From Faecalibacterium hattorii (GTDB taxonomy: Bacteria > Bacillota > Clostridia > Oscillospirales > Ruminococcaceae): a stretch of DNA of 64,000 bases. Positions within the stretch are counted from its first letter, which is position 1; each line of letters starts with the position of its first letter. Positions 22,271-31,271 of this stretch are shown piece by piece. A program made the translations under genes and the position numbers. The stretch covers positions 217,942 to 281,941 of the forward strand of contig NZ_PRLC01000001.1 of NCBI RefSeq assembly GCF_003287455.1, written 5' to 3'. Below the pieces are notes generated by a model. It searched no databases. It was not told the DNA's origin and worked only from the letters and a program-made list of their open reading frames with translations.

Positions 22271-23029
22271 ATGGTACATTTTGTCGGAGCCGGACCCGGT
22301 GCGCCGGACCTTATCACCCAGCGCGGAGCCGCCCTTCTGCAAGGAGCAGACTGCATCATTTATGCAGGGAGCCTTGTGAACCCCGCCCTGCTGGGGCTGG
22401 CAAAGCCCGGCTGCGTCCTTTACAACAGCGCCGAGATGACGCTGGAACAGGTGCTCGACGTCATGCGGCAGACGGAAGCGGCGGGCAAGACCACCGTGCG
22501 GCTCCACACCGGCGACCCCTGTCTTTACGGTGCCATCCGGGAGCAGATGGACGCCCTTGACGCTGCCGGAATTTCCTACGATGATACCCCCGGCGTTTCC
22601 AGCTTCTGCGGGGCGGCGGCGGCCCTGAACGCCGAGTACACCCTGCCCACCGTCAGCCAGACCGTCATCATCACCCGGATGGAGGGCCGCACCCCCGTAC
22701 CGGAAAAGGAAAAGCTGGCAAGCCTTGCTTCCCACGGGGCGACCATGGTGATCTTCCTCTCCATCGGCCTCATTGACAAGGTGCAGGAAGCGCTGCTGCA
22801 GGGCGCTTACACCTCCGCCACCCCTGCCGCCGTGGTCTATAAGGCAAGCTGGCCGGAGCAGAAAATCGTGCGCTGCACCGTCGGAACACTGGCCGAGAGC
22901 ACCCGCCGGAACGGCATCACCAAAACCGCCCTCATCGTGGTGGGGGATTTTCTCGGCACCCGGTACGAGCGCAGCAAGCTCTACGACCCCGCCTTTACCA
23001 CCGCGTTCCGCAAAGGAGCCGACCGGTGA
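22271..23029 (+). CDS. cbiF: Cobalt-precorrin-4 C11-methyltransferase
   Basis: SAM-dependent methylation of cobalt-precorrin-4 at C11. The 252-aa protein shows the tetrapyrrole-methylase family glycine loop (VHFVGAGPGAPDLIT), the CbiF/CobM hallmark IIYAGSLVNP, RLHTGDPCLYGAI, and DDTPGVSSFCGAAAALN. Length is typical. Its GGAAGGAG ribosome site overlaps the end of the ATPase-CbiD gene, and its stop overlaps the GTG start of cbiG. Confidence 0.95.
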   Translation: MVHFVGAGPGAPDLITQRGAALLQGADCIIYAGSLVNPALLGLAKPGCVLYNSAEMTLEQVLDVMRQTEAAGKTTVRLHTGDPCLYGAIREQMDALDAAGISYDDTPGVSSFCGAAAALNAEYTLPTVSQTVIITRMEGRTPVPEKEKLASLASHGATMVIFLSIGLIDKVQEALLQGAYTSATPAAVVYKASWPEQKIVRCTVGTLAESTRRNGITKTALIVVGDFLGTRYERSKLYDPAFTTAFRKGADR

Positions 23030-24024
23030 CCCCCGCCTACGCCGCCTTCACCGAAAGGGGACTGCGGCTGGCCGAAAAACTGGCCGCTTCCCTGCCCGGC
23101 AGCGTGACCCGCTGCGGCCATGGCGGGCCGACCTTAGCCCAGTGGACAGCGGCGGAGTTTGTCCGCTCGGATGCCTTGGTATTTGTGGGAGCCATCGGCA
23201 TTGCGGTGCGGGCCATTGCGCCCCATTGCCAAAGCAAAGCCAGCGACCCCGCCGTGGTCGTGCTGGACGAATACGGACGCTTCGCGGTGCCAATCTTGTC
23301 CGGCCATTTGGGCGGGGCCAACGATCTGGCACGCCAGCTTTCTGCGCTCTGTGGGGCGGTGCCGGTCATCACCACGGCGACGGATGCCAACGGGATTTTC
23401 GCTGTGGACGAGTGGGCGAAGCATCAAAATTGTCAGGTGTTGGAACCGGCGCGGATCAAGGCCGTCAGTGGGAAACTGCTGGCCGGACAGACCGCTTCCG
23501 TCTGGTCGGAATTTCCCCTTCCCGGCGCGGCTCCTGCGGGGGTAATTCCGACCCAAACGCAGGACGCAGCAGACTTCGCCCTGACCCTTTTCCCTGCCGG
23601 GAATGCGCTGCACCTTGTCCCCCGCATCGGCGTGCTGGGCGTCGGCTGCAAGCGCGGCACCACCATCGAACAGTTGGAAGCAGCTTTTGCCGCGTTCTGC
23701 GAAATCCACGGCCTTGCCCCTGCCTGCATCTGCGCCGCCGCCAGCATCGACCTGAAACAAAACGAAGCCGGGCTGCTGGCGTTCTGCCAAGCGCACCGGT
23801 GGAAGGTTTCCTTTTATTCCGCCGCGCAGCTCCAAGCCGCGCCCGGCACCTTTACGCCCTCGCACTTTGTTCAAAGCGTTACCGGCGTGGACAATGTGTG
23901 CGAGCGGGCGGCTGTGCTGGCGGCGGGCGGACCCCTCCGCATCCCGAAACAGGCGGGCGGCGGCGTGACCTTTGCGCTGGCGCTCCGCCCCTATGCCCCA
24001 GATTGGAGGTGGCAGCATGAATAA
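23026..24024 (+). CDS. cbiG: Cobalt-precorrin-5A hydrolase
   Basis: Opens the delta-lactone of cobalt-precorrin-5A and releases acetaldehyde, a step unique to the anaerobic pathway. The 332-aa protein has the N-terminal region with VFVGAIGIAVRAIAPH and ILSGHLGGANDLA, and the C-terminal domain with GVGCKRGTT and AAASIDLKQNEAGL. The GTG at 23026 overlaps the cbiF stop and follows AAAGGAG by 7 bases. Confidence 0.94.
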   Translation: MTPAYAAFTERGLRLAEKLAASLPGSVTRCGHGGPTLAQWTAAEFVRSDALVFVGAIGIAVRAIAPHCQSKASDPAVVVLDEYGRFAVPILSGHLGGANDLARQLSALCGAVPVITTATDANGIFAVDEWAKHQNCQVLEPARIKAVSGKLLAGQTASVWSEFPLPGAAPAGVIPTQTQDAADFALTLFPAGNALHLVPRIGVLGVGCKRGTTIEQLEAAFAAFCEIHGLAPACICAAASIDLKQNEAGLLAFCQAHRWKVSFYSAAQLQAAPGTFTPSHFVQSVTGVDNVCERAAVLAAGGPLRIPKQAGGGVTFALALRPYAPDWRWQHE

Positions 24025-24751
24025 TACCGTGTTCGTGGTCGGCCTTGGCCCCGGCGACCCGCAGTTTCTGACCGCACAGGCGCAGAGTGCCTTGCAAAAA
24101 GCCGAGGTGCTGTGCGGCTATACGGTCTATCTGGATCTCGTGCGCCCCTATTACCCGGAAAAGGAATATTACGCCACCGGCATGACCAAGGAGCTGGACC
24201 GCTGCCGCTGGGCGCTGGAAACGGCGCAAAGCGGCAAGACCGTCGCCCTCATCTGCTCCGGCGATGCAGGCGTTTACGGGATGTCCAGCCCTCTGCTGGA
24301 ACTGGCCGAGCGGTTTCCCGATGTCGCCGTGGAAGTGGTGCCGGGCCTGACCGCCGCCCTCAGCGGCGGGGCCGTTCTGGGGGCACCGCTGGCCCATGAT
24401 TTCTGCGTGCTTTCCCTCTCCGACCGGCTCACCCCGTGGGCGGTCATCCAGCGGCGGCTGGCAGCGGCAGCCATGGGCGATTTCTGCATCGCGCTGTACA
24501 ACCCCTCCTCCAAGGGGCGGCCGGACTACCTTGAAAAAGCGGTCCGCATCCTGCTGGAACACGGCAAACCGCCCCAGACCGTCTGCGGCTTGGTGCGGAA
24601 CATCGGGCGGGAGGGCCAGACCCACCGCGTCCTGACGCTGGCCCAGATGGAACATACCCCGGTGGATATGTTCACCACCGTCTTCATCGGCAACGCGGAG
24701 ACAAAACAGCTCAGCGGCCGGATGGTTACACCGAGGGGGTATCGCGGATGA
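24017..24751 (+). CDS. cbiH: Precorrin-3B/cobalt-factor III C17-methyltransferase
   Basis: Contracts the ring and methylates C17 of cobalt-factor III. The 244-aa tetrapyrrole methylase has VVGLGPGDPQFLT, CGYTVYLDLV, ICSGDAGVYGMSS, and FCIALYNPSSKGRPDYL, all CbiH/CobJ hallmarks. The ATG at 24017 overlaps the end of cbiG by 8 bp and follows GGAGG. The stop overlaps cbiJ. Confidence 0.95.
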   Translation: MNNTVFVVGLGPGDPQFLTAQAQSALQKAEVLCGYTVYLDLVRPYYPEKEYYATGMTKELDRCRWALETAQSGKTVALICSGDAGVYGMSSPLLELAERFPDVAVEVVPGLTAALSGGAVLGAPLAHDFCVLSLSDRLTPWAVIQRRLAAAAMGDFCIALYNPSSKGRPDYLEKAVRILLEHGKPPQTVCGLVRNIGREGQTHRVLTLAQMEHTPVDMFTTVFIGNAETKQLSGRMVTPRGYRG

Positions 24752-25494
24752 AAACAGTCGTCTTCAGCGGCACCACCGAGGGCCGCATTTTTTCCAAAGA
24801 GCTGGCCGCGCTGGGGGCGGACGTCCTTGTCAGCGTGGCGACCCCGCTGGGGGCCGAGGAGCAGGGCAGTTTGTCCGGCATCACAGTGCACTGCGGGCGG
24901 CTGACACCGGAGGAAATGGCCGACCTTTTGAAAGGGGCCGACCTCTGCGTGGACGCCACCCATCCCTACGCAGTGGATGCCACCAAAAACATTGCGGCGG
25001 CGTGCAAAACGGCGCAGATCGAATACCACCGGCTGCTGCGGGCCGAAAGCCCCCTCCCAGCAGGAAGCATGGTGTTCCAGTCGGCCATGCACGCGGCGGA
25101 GTTTCTCGCCGGAACACAGGGCAATGTCCTGCTGGCCACCGGGGCCAAGGAGCTTGCCGCCTTTTCCCGCATCGACCCGGCGCGGCTGTTCCCCCGCGTT
25201 CTGCCCACGCTGGACAGCATCGCCGCCTGTGAAGCCGCTCACATTCCCCACAAAAACATCCTTGCGATGCAGGGGCCCTTCTCCTACGCGCTGAACCGGG
25301 CACTGATGGAGCAGTTCCACATCCGTTTCCTCGTCACAAAGGACGGCGGCGCAGCGGGCGGCTTTGCCGAAAAGGCACAGGCCGCGCAGGACATGGGCGC
25401 ACAGCTCGTGGTGCTCCGCCGCCCGGCCGAAAACGGAGAAACTGCCGCACAAATTCTGGCACGCTGCAAGGAGGCTTTGGGATGGTCACACTGA
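24748..25494 (+). CDS. cbiJ: Cobalt-precorrin-6A reductase
   Basis: NAD(P)H-dependent reduction of cobalt-precorrin-6A. The 248-aa protein shows the CbiJ/CobK motifs FSGTTEGRIFSKELA, CVDATHPYAVDATKNI, YHRLLRAE, and FLVTKDGGAAGGFAEKAQAA. It starts with an ATGA overlap to cbiH and ends 13 bp inside the next gene. Confidence 0.94.
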   Translation: MKTVVFSGTTEGRIFSKELAALGADVLVSVATPLGAEEQGSLSGITVHCGRLTPEEMADLLKGADLCVDATHPYAVDATKNIAAACKTAQIEYHRLLRAESPLPAGSMVFQSAMHAAEFLAGTQGNVLLATGAKELAAFSRIDPARLFPRVLPTLDSIAACEAAHIPHKNILAMQGPFSYALNRALMEQFHIRFLVTKDGGAAGGFAEKAQAAQDMGAQLVVLRRPAENGETAAQILARCKEALGWSH

Positions 25495-26684
25495 TCGGGA
25501 TGGGTTCCGGCACACCGGAACTGCTCACGGCGCAGGGGCTTGTTGCCCTGCAGAGCGCCGACCTCATCATCGGGGCAAAACGGCTGCTGGAGCATCTGCC
25601 CACCGGCTGCACCGAGAACCGGAAAGCCCTCTATAAACCGGAGGATATTTTGTCCTGCCTTTCCGAGTTTCCGGCAGCAAATGCGGCCCTTCTTTACAGC
25701 GGCGACACCGGGTTTTATTCCGGTGCTTCCAAGCTGCTGCCCATGCTGCGGGCCTTCGGCATTTCGGCGCGGGTGCTGCCCGGTATTTCCAGCGTGCAGC
25801 TTCTCTCTGCGGCCATTGGCCGCCCGTGGAAGGATTGGAAGCTCGTCTCGGCCCACGGCTGTGCCTGTGACCCGGCAGCCGAGTGCCTGACCGCCGAAGG
25901 CCGCCCGGTGTTCTTCTTGACCGGCGGCACCGAAACGCCCGCCACCCTCTGCGCCAAACTGGCCGATGCGGGCCTTGGGGACGCCCATGCGATCATAGGT
26001 GAAAACCTCGGTACACCGCAGGAACATCTGGCATTCGGCACGGCGCAGGCCCTTGCCGCAAACGCCTGTGCCCCTCTGAGCGTTCTGCTCATCGAGCACA
26101 CCGTTCTCCCTGCCCGGCGGGCCCCCGGCTTCCCGGATGATGCCTTCATCCGGGGAGAGGTCCCCATGACGAAGCAGGAAGTCCGCGCCGCCGCACTGGC
26201 GAAGCTGGCTGTCCGGCCTACAGATACCCTTTGGGATGTCGGGGCCGGGACCGGAAGCGTCAGCGTCGAACTGGCGCTGGCCGCACCGCGCGGGCATGTC
26301 TACGCGGTGGAATGTGCCCCCGACGCCTGTGCCCTCATCCGCCAGAACCGGGAGAAATTCCACGCCTATAATTTGTCCCTGATCGAGGGGACCGCCCCGC
26401 AGGTTCTGGCCGACCTGCCCGCACCGGACGCCGTCTTCATCGGCGGCACCAAAGGCAGCATGGCCGAGGTGGTAAACGCCGCCCTTGCCAAGAACCCGAA
26501 CGCCCGCCTGTGCATCTCCGCCATTGCGCTGGAGACCCTGAGTGCGGCCATTGCGGCGCTGGCGGCTCATGGACAAACCGCCGAAGTAACCCAGCTTGCC
26601 GTCAGCCGCACCAGACCGGCGGGCAAGCTCCATCTCCTGATGGCCAACAACCCCATTTTTCTGATCACGGGGGAACGAAAATGA
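25482..26684 (+). CDS. cobL: Fused CbiE-CbiT: cobalt-precorrin-6B/7 C5/C15-methyltransferase and decarboxylase
   Basis: The 400-aa fusion is equivalent to CobL. Residues 1 to ~215 are the CbiE tetrapyrrole methylase (VTLIGMGSGTPELLTAQ, LYSGDTGFYSGASKL). Residues ~225-400 are the CbiT class-I methyltransferase (TLWDVGAGTGSVSVELALAAPRG). Together they methylate C5 and C15 and decarboxylate the C12 acetate. This fusion is common in bacteria. The ATG at 25482 follows GGAGG by 7 bases inside the end of cbiJ. Confidence 0.95.
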   Translation: MVTLIGMGSGTPELLTAQGLVALQSADLIIGAKRLLEHLPTGCTENRKALYKPEDILSCLSEFPAANAALLYSGDTGFYSGASKLLPMLRAFGISARVLPGISSVQLLSAAIGRPWKDWKLVSAHGCACDPAAECLTAEGRPVFFLTGGTETPATLCAKLADAGLGDAHAIIGENLGTPQEHLAFGTAQALAANACAPLSVLLIEHTVLPARRAPGFPDDAFIRGEVPMTKQEVRAAALAKLAVRPTDTLWDVGAGTGSVSVELALAAPRGHVYAVECAPDACALIRQNREKFHAYNLSLIEGTAPQVLADLPAPDAVFIGGTKGSMAEVVNAALAKNPNARLCISAIALETLSAAIAALAAHGQTAEVTQLAVSRTRPAGKLHLLMANNPIFLITGERK

Positions 26685-28039
26685 TCCAGTTCGTCCTTGC
26701 AGCCCCCGCTTCCGGCAGCGGAAAGACCACCCTGACCTGTGCCCTGCTGGCGGCGCTGAAGAAGCGTGGGTTTTGGCCCTGCGCCTTCAAATCCGGGCCC
26801 GACTACATCGACCCGATGTTCCACCGCTCCGCTCTCCGGGTGGACAGCCACAACCTCGACCTGTTCTTCTCTGCGCCAGACACGGTGCGGGCCCTGTACG
26901 CCCACTATGCCGCCGGGCATGGGGCCGCCCTCTGCGAGGGAGCCATGGGCTTTTATGACGGGCTCAACTGTACCACCGCCGCAAGCGCGTGGGCGCTGGC
27001 GGATACCCTTGGCCTCCCCGTTCTGCTGGTGGTCCAGCCCAAAGGGGCCAGTGTGACGCTGGCGGCTCAGATCAACGGGCTGAAAAATTTCCGGACGCCG
27101 AGTCATCTGGCGGGCATCCTCCTCAACGACTGCTCCCCCCGTCTGCACCAACTGCTTGCCCCCCTGCTGGAGCGGGAGACTGGGCTGCCCGTGCTGGGCT
27201 ATCTGCCCCATTTGCCCGACGCCGTTGTGGAGAGCCGCCATCTGGGGCTGAAAACGGCGGAGGAAGTTTCCGGTCTACAGGAAAAGATCGAGCGTCTCGC
27301 CGAAGCAGTTTCCGCCACGCTGGACTGGGAGCGGCTCCTCGCTTTGACGAGCCTTCCCGCCCCCGTTTCGCCCCTGCCCGATTTTCTGACCCCTGCCTCG
27401 CCGACGGTGCGCATCGCGGTGGCAAAGGACGAAGCGTTCTGCTTCACCTATGCCGAGACGCTGGACGCGCTGCGGGCGGCGGGCGCTGAGCTTGTCTTTT
27501 TCAGCCCCCTGCACGATACCGCCCTGCCGGAGAGCATCGGCGGGGTTTACCTGCCGGGCGGCTACCCGGAACTGCACGCCAAGGCGCTGCGTGAGAACGA
27601 ACCGCTGCGCTGCGTCCTCTGCGCCGCCATCCAGCGCGGTCTTCCCACCGTGGCCGAATGCGGCGGCTTCCTCTATCTGGGGCAGTCGCTGGAAGATGCC
27701 GACGGCACCGCCTATCCCATGGCGGGCGTGCTGCCGGGGCAGGGCTTCCGGGTCGGCAAACTCGTGCGGTTCGGCTACGCCGCCCTGACCGCACAGGCGG
27801 ACAGTATGCTGTTCCGCCGCGGCGAAGCACTCCCCGTCCACGAGTTCCACCACTGGGACACCACCGCGAACGGCGACGCCTTCACCGCTCGGAAAGCCGA
27901 TGGCCGGAGCTGGCCCTGCGGCTTTGCAAATGAGCATTTCTATGCGGGCTTCCCGCATTTGTATTGGGCGGGCACTTCCCTGCCCCGGCGGTTCGTGACC
28001 GCCGCCCGATCTTATCTTCAAAAGGAGCCGAACCCATGA
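26681..28039 (+). CDS. cbiA: Cobyrinic acid a,c-diamide synthase
   Basis: ATP- and glutamine-dependent amidation of the a and c side chains of cobyrinic acid. The 452-aa protein has an N-terminal P-loop (APASGSGKTT), the substrate loop FKSGPDYIDPMFH, and a C-terminal class-I glutamine amidotransferase domain with GGVYLPGGYPELHA and the nucleophile Cys in TVAECGGFLYLG. The ATG at 26681 overlaps cobL as ATGA. Confidence 0.96.
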   Translation: MIQFVLAAPASGSGKTTLTCALLAALKKRGFWPCAFKSGPDYIDPMFHRSALRVDSHNLDLFFSAPDTVRALYAHYAAGHGAALCEGAMGFYDGLNCTTAASAWALADTLGLPVLLVVQPKGASVTLAAQINGLKNFRTPSHLAGILLNDCSPRLHQLLAPLLERETGLPVLGYLPHLPDAVVESRHLGLKTAEEVSGLQEKIERLAEAVSATLDWERLLALTSLPAPVSPLPDFLTPASPTVRIAVAKDEAFCFTYAETLDALRAAGAELVFFSPLHDTALPESIGGVYLPGGYPELHAKALRENEPLRCVLCAAIQRGLPTVAECGGFLYLGQSLEDADGTAYPMAGVLPGQGFRVGKLVRFGYAALTAQADSMLFRRGEALPVHEFHHWDTTANGDAFTARKADGRSWPCGFANEHFYAGFPHLYWAGTSLPRRFVTAARSYLQKEPNP

Positions 28040-29100
28040 CAGAACCGGAACTGAACCAGCTTCTTTCCACCATCACCCCGCCCGACGAAGCGGCCCGTGC
28101 CGCCGCCCACGCCCACTGGGCCAGCCTCGCAAAACCCTTGGGCGGCCTCGGTGCGCTGGAAACGCTGCTGGAAGAAGCCGCCGCGCTGACCGGCACGGCC
28201 CAGCTTGATCTTTCCCGCCGGGCCGTGCTGGTGCTCTGCGCCGACAACGGCGTGGTGGCGCAGGGCGTGAGCCAGACCGACCAGAGCGTGACCCGCGCCG
28301 TGGCCGAAAACCTTGCTGCCCGGCGGACCAGTGTCTGCCAGATGGCCAAAACGGCCCGGTGCGAGGTCGTGCCCGTGGACATGGGCATGGCCGGGGACTC
28401 GGTGCCCGGTGTGGTCAACTGCCGCATCGCCGCCGGGACGCAGGACTTCACCCAAGGCCCTGCCATGACCCGCGCCGAAGCGATCGACGCCATCGCGGCG
28501 GGCATCGCCCTCGTCCGTGCCCAGAAGGCGCAGGGCGTGCAACTGCTGGCCACCGGCGAGATGGGCATCGGCAACACCACCACCTCCAGCGCGGTGGCGG
28601 CGGTGCTGCTGGGCCAGCCCATCGAAACCATGACCGGCCGGGGCGCGGGCCTCTCCGATAAGGGGCTTGCCCGCAAAATGGACGCCATCCGCCGAGGCAT
28701 CGCGGTCAACACGCCCGACGCCGCTGACCCCCTCGACGTCCTCGCGAAGCTTGGCGGGTTCGACCTTGCGGGCCTGTGCGGCGTTTTCCTCGGCGGGGCG
28801 CTGGAAGGGATCCCCGTCCTGATGGACGGCTTCATCAGCGGGGTCGCGGCGCTCTGTGCCGTGCGGCTCTGCCCCGCCGCTGCCAAGGCCGTTTTCGCCA
28901 GCCACTGTTCCTCCGAACCGGCGGCGCGGCTGGTGCTGGAGGCACTGGGCAAGGCCCCGCTCCTGACCGCTGGGCTCCACCTCGGCGAGGGCACCGGCGC
29001 GGTGGCTTCCATCCCGCTGTGGGATATGGCGCTAGCCGTTTATGACCACTGTTATTCCTTCGCGGAGGGCGGCATCACGCCGTATACTCCCCAATGCTGA
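28036..29100 (+). CDS. cobT: Nicotinate-nucleotide:dimethylbenzimidazole phosphoribosyltransferase
   Basis: Activates the lower-ligand base to its alpha-ribotide. The 354-aa protein includes LVLCADNGVVAQGVSQ, MGIGNTTTSSAV (binding loop), and GFISGVAALCAVRL. Length is typical. The ATG at 28036 follows AAAGGAG and overlaps cbiA by 4 bp. No bluB or bza genes for dimethylbenzimidazole are in the window, so the base may be scavenged or a different benzimidazole or purine used. Confidence 0.95.
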   Translation: MTEPELNQLLSTITPPDEAARAAAHAHWASLAKPLGGLGALETLLEEAAALTGTAQLDLSRRAVLVLCADNGVVAQGVSQTDQSVTRAVAENLAARRTSVCQMAKTARCEVVPVDMGMAGDSVPGVVNCRIAAGTQDFTQGPAMTRAEAIDAIAAGIALVRAQKAQGVQLLATGEMGIGNTTTSSAVAAVLLGQPIETMTGRGAGLSDKGLARKMDAIRRGIAVNTPDAADPLDVLAKLGGFDLAGLCGVFLGGALEGIPVLMDGFISGVAALCAVRLCPAAAKAVFASHCSSEPAARLVLEALGKAPLLTAGLHLGEGTGAVASIPLWDMALAVYDHCYSFAEGGITPYTPQC

Positions 29101-29615
29101 CGCTGGTGCTGGGCGGCGCGGCCAGCGGAAAAAGCGAATACGCCGAATCGCTGGTGCTGAAAACAGCTCTTCCCCGCTATTACCTCGCCACCATGCAGGT
29201 GTGGGACGCCGAGTGTGCCGCGCGGGTGGAAAAGCACCGCCAAATGCGGGCCAAAAAGCAGTTTGAGACCGTGGAGTGCCCGCTGCATCTTGACGCCGTC
29301 CGGCTCCCCGCGCGGGGCACCGCCCTGCTGGAAGACCTCGGCAACCTGACCGCCAACGAACTGTATGACCCCGCCGGTGCGGGCGAAGCCGCCGCTTCGG
29401 CCATTCTGGATGGGCTTTCCCAATTGGCCGCGCAATGCGAACACCTCATCGTCGTCTCGAACGAGGTGTTCAGCGGCGGGGCCGGCTATGCGGGCGACAC
29501 CGACCGCTACCTGAAAGCGCTGGCGCAGGTCAACAATGGGCTGGCGGCCCGCGCCGACGCTGTGGTGCGGGTGGTGTGCGGCATCCCGGTCTCTTATAAA
29601 GGAGCGAAATCATGA
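29094..29615 (+). CDS. cobU: Adenosylcobinamide kinase / adenosylcobinamide-phosphate guanylyltransferase
   Basis: Phosphorylates adenosylcobinamide and transfers GMP to it. The 173-aa protein has the P-loop LGGAASGKSEYAE, the guanylylated-His segment VEKHRQMR, EDLGNLTANELYD, and SNEVFSGG..YAGDTDRYLKALAQVNN. The C-terminal SNEV motif departs from the usual EVG.GIVP. It overlaps cobT by 7 bp and cobS by 4 bp. A second, shorter CobU-like gene lies after cobS. Confidence 0.9.
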   Translation: MLTLVLGGAASGKSEYAESLVLKTALPRYYLATMQVWDAECAARVEKHRQMRAKKQFETVECPLHLDAVRLPARGTALLEDLGNLTANELYDPAGAGEAAASAILDGLSQLAAQCEHLIVVSNEVFSGGAGYAGDTDRYLKALAQVNNGLAARADAVVRVVCGIPVSYKGAKS

Positions 29616-30364
29616 TCTTTTTCCAGACCATTGCGGTGGCTTTTGCGATGTTTTCCGCTGTACCGGTGCCGCAGTTCCAGTGGAACGAAAAGAATATGCG
29701 GTACGCGATGTGCGCCTTCCCCCTCATCGGGCTGGTCATCGGCGGGCTGTGGTCCCTGTGCGGGGCCTTGCCGCTCCCGGCGCTGGTGAAAGCGGGCGGG
29801 TTCTGTCTGCTCCCGGTCTGGGTCACGGGCGGCATCCATCTGGACGGCTACGCCGACACCTGCGACGCCCTTTCCAGCTACGGCGACCGGGAAAAGAAAC
29901 TGGAAATCCTGAAGGACCCCCACTGCGGGGCCTTTGCCGTGATCCGACTGTGCAGTTATTTCCTCGCTTATTTTGCGCTGTGCACCGCCGTGCAGTTTAC
30001 CCCGCGCACAGGGTTCCTCTGGACGCTGGCGCTGGTGCTGGAGCGGGCACTTTCCGGCCTTGCCGTGGCCGCCTTCCCCATGGCGAAGAACACCGGCCTC
30101 GCCCACACCTTTGCTTCAGCGGCGGACCGCAAGACTGTCCGCAGCGTTCTGTTCGGGCTGGCCTTCGCCCTCTGCGCCGCGCTGACGGTACTGGGCGGCT
30201 GGGGGCTGGCGCTGGCGGCGGTTCTTGTCTTTGTTCGTTATTACGTTGTTTCTAAAAAGCAGTTTGGCGGCATCACCGGCGATCTGGCCGGGTGGTTTTT
30301 GCAGAAAGCCGAGCTGTGGATGCTGGCGGCACTGTGTGCGTGCCAATGGGGAGGGCTGTTATGA
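29612..30364 (+). CDS. cobS: Adenosylcobinamide-GDP ribazoletransferase (cobalamin synthase)
   Basis: Membrane enzyme joining adenosylcobinamide-GDP and alpha-ribazole. The 250-aa polytopic protein carries the Mg2+/substrate motif GGIHLDGYADTCDALSSYGD and FGGITGDLAG near the C-terminus; both are CobS signatures. ATGA overlaps join it to cobU before and to the mini CobU-like gene after. Confidence 0.94.
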   Translation: MIFFQTIAVAFAMFSAVPVPQFQWNEKNMRYAMCAFPLIGLVIGGLWSLCGALPLPALVKAGGFCLLPVWVTGGIHLDGYADTCDALSSYGDREKKLEILKDPHCGAFAVIRLCSYFLAYFALCTAVQFTPRTGFLWTLALVLERALSGLAVAAFPMAKNTGLAHTFASAADRKTVRSVLFGLAFALCAALTVLGGWGLALAAVLVFVRYYVVSKKQFGGITGDLAGWFLQKAELWMLAALCACQWGGLL

Positions 30365-30678
30365 TCTTCATCACCGGGCCGCTGTACAGCGGCAAGCGCA
30401 CCTTTGCAAACGCCCTGCCGGGCACCCGCATCGCCGAGGTGCAGAACCTTGCAAAGGATGCGGACGATCTGGAGAAACTCGCGGACAAACTCGCCGCCTA
30501 TGATATCGTGATCGCCACCGAGGTGGGCGGCGGCGTGGTCCCCGTGGACGCCGGGGAGCGGGCCGCGCGGGAAGCTGCCGGGCGGCTGGCCTGTCTGCTG
30601 GCCAGCCGGGCCCAATGCGTCGTACAGATGTTCTGCGGCATCCCCACCATTCTGAAAGGAGAACTGCCCCCATGCTGA
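30361..30678 (+). CDS. Mini CobU-like P-loop protein
   Basis: The 105-aa protein begins with a P-loop (ITGPLYSGKRT) and ends with ATEVGGGVVPVDAGERAAREAAGRL and MFCGIPTILKG. The latter match the canonical C-terminal half of CobU (EVG.GIVP, NQ-type helix, GIP..KG) better than the real CobU upstream does. The central region, including the guanylylated His segment, is missing. It could be a minimal kinase, a regulatory or complementing subunit for the full-length CobU, or a decaying paralogue. Tight overlaps on both sides (4 bp with cobS, 7 bp with cobC) argue for a maintained gene. Confidence 0.82.
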   Translation: MIFITGPLYSGKRTFANALPGTRIAEVQNLAKDADDLEKLADKLAAYDIVIATEVGGGVVPVDAGERAAREAAGRLACLLASRAQCVVQMFCGIPTILKGELPPC

Positions 30679-31271
30679 TCTATCTGCTGCGCCACGGGCT
30701 GACCGCCTACAACGCTGAAAAGCGCTATCAGGGCCAGCGGGACATCCCGCTCTCGCCCGAAGGCCGGGCCCAGCTCTGCCGGGCCGACATCCAGCCGAAA
30801 ACCGTCTACATCACGCCCCTCTGCCGCACCCGGCAGACCGCCGAAGTGCTCTTCCCGGAGGCCGACCTCGTGGAGGTGCGCGGCCTGCAGGAGATGTGCT
30901 TTGGCAGCTTCGAGGGCCGCAATTTCATCGAGATGGAGCACGACCCCGACTATCTGGCATGGGTGGACGCCAACTGCGAAAGTCCCTGCCCCGACGGCGA
31001 GACGAAGGCACTCTTCTCCGCGCGGGTCTGCCGGGCATTTTCCGCGCTGGTGGACAAGGCGCTGGCCGACGGCGAAGAGACGCTGGTCATCCTCGCCCAC
31101 GGCGGCACCCAAATGGCGGCGATGGAGCGCTACGCCCTGCCCCACGAGGACTATTACCACTGGTGCGCCCCCAACGCGGGCGGCTATCTGCTGGACGCCC
31201 GCGACTGGGCCGCGCACCGCATCCTGCACCTTGTGAAAACGGTGCAGTACACAAAGGAGGCAGCCCGATGA
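30672..31271 (+). CDS. cobC: Alpha-ribazole phosphatase
   Basis: Histidine-phosphatase-superfamily enzyme that dephosphorylates alpha-ribazole-5'-phosphate or cobalamin-5'-phosphate. The 199-aa protein has the phospho-His motif LLRHGLTAYN, SPEGRAQL, the acid E of GLQEMCFGSFEG, and LAHGGTQMA. The assignment to CobC, rather than a generic phosphatase, rests on its place in the locus. The ATG at 30672 lies inside the previous gene and follows AAAGGAG. Confidence 0.92.
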   Translation: MLIYLLRHGLTAYNAEKRYQGQRDIPLSPEGRAQLCRADIQPKTVYITPLCRTRQTAEVLFPEADLVEVRGLQEMCFGSFEGRNFIEMEHDPDYLAWVDANCESPCPDGETKALFSARVCRAFSALVDKALADGEETLVILAHGGTQMAAMERYALPHEDYYHWCAPNAGGYLLDARDWAAHRILHLVKTVQYTKEAAR

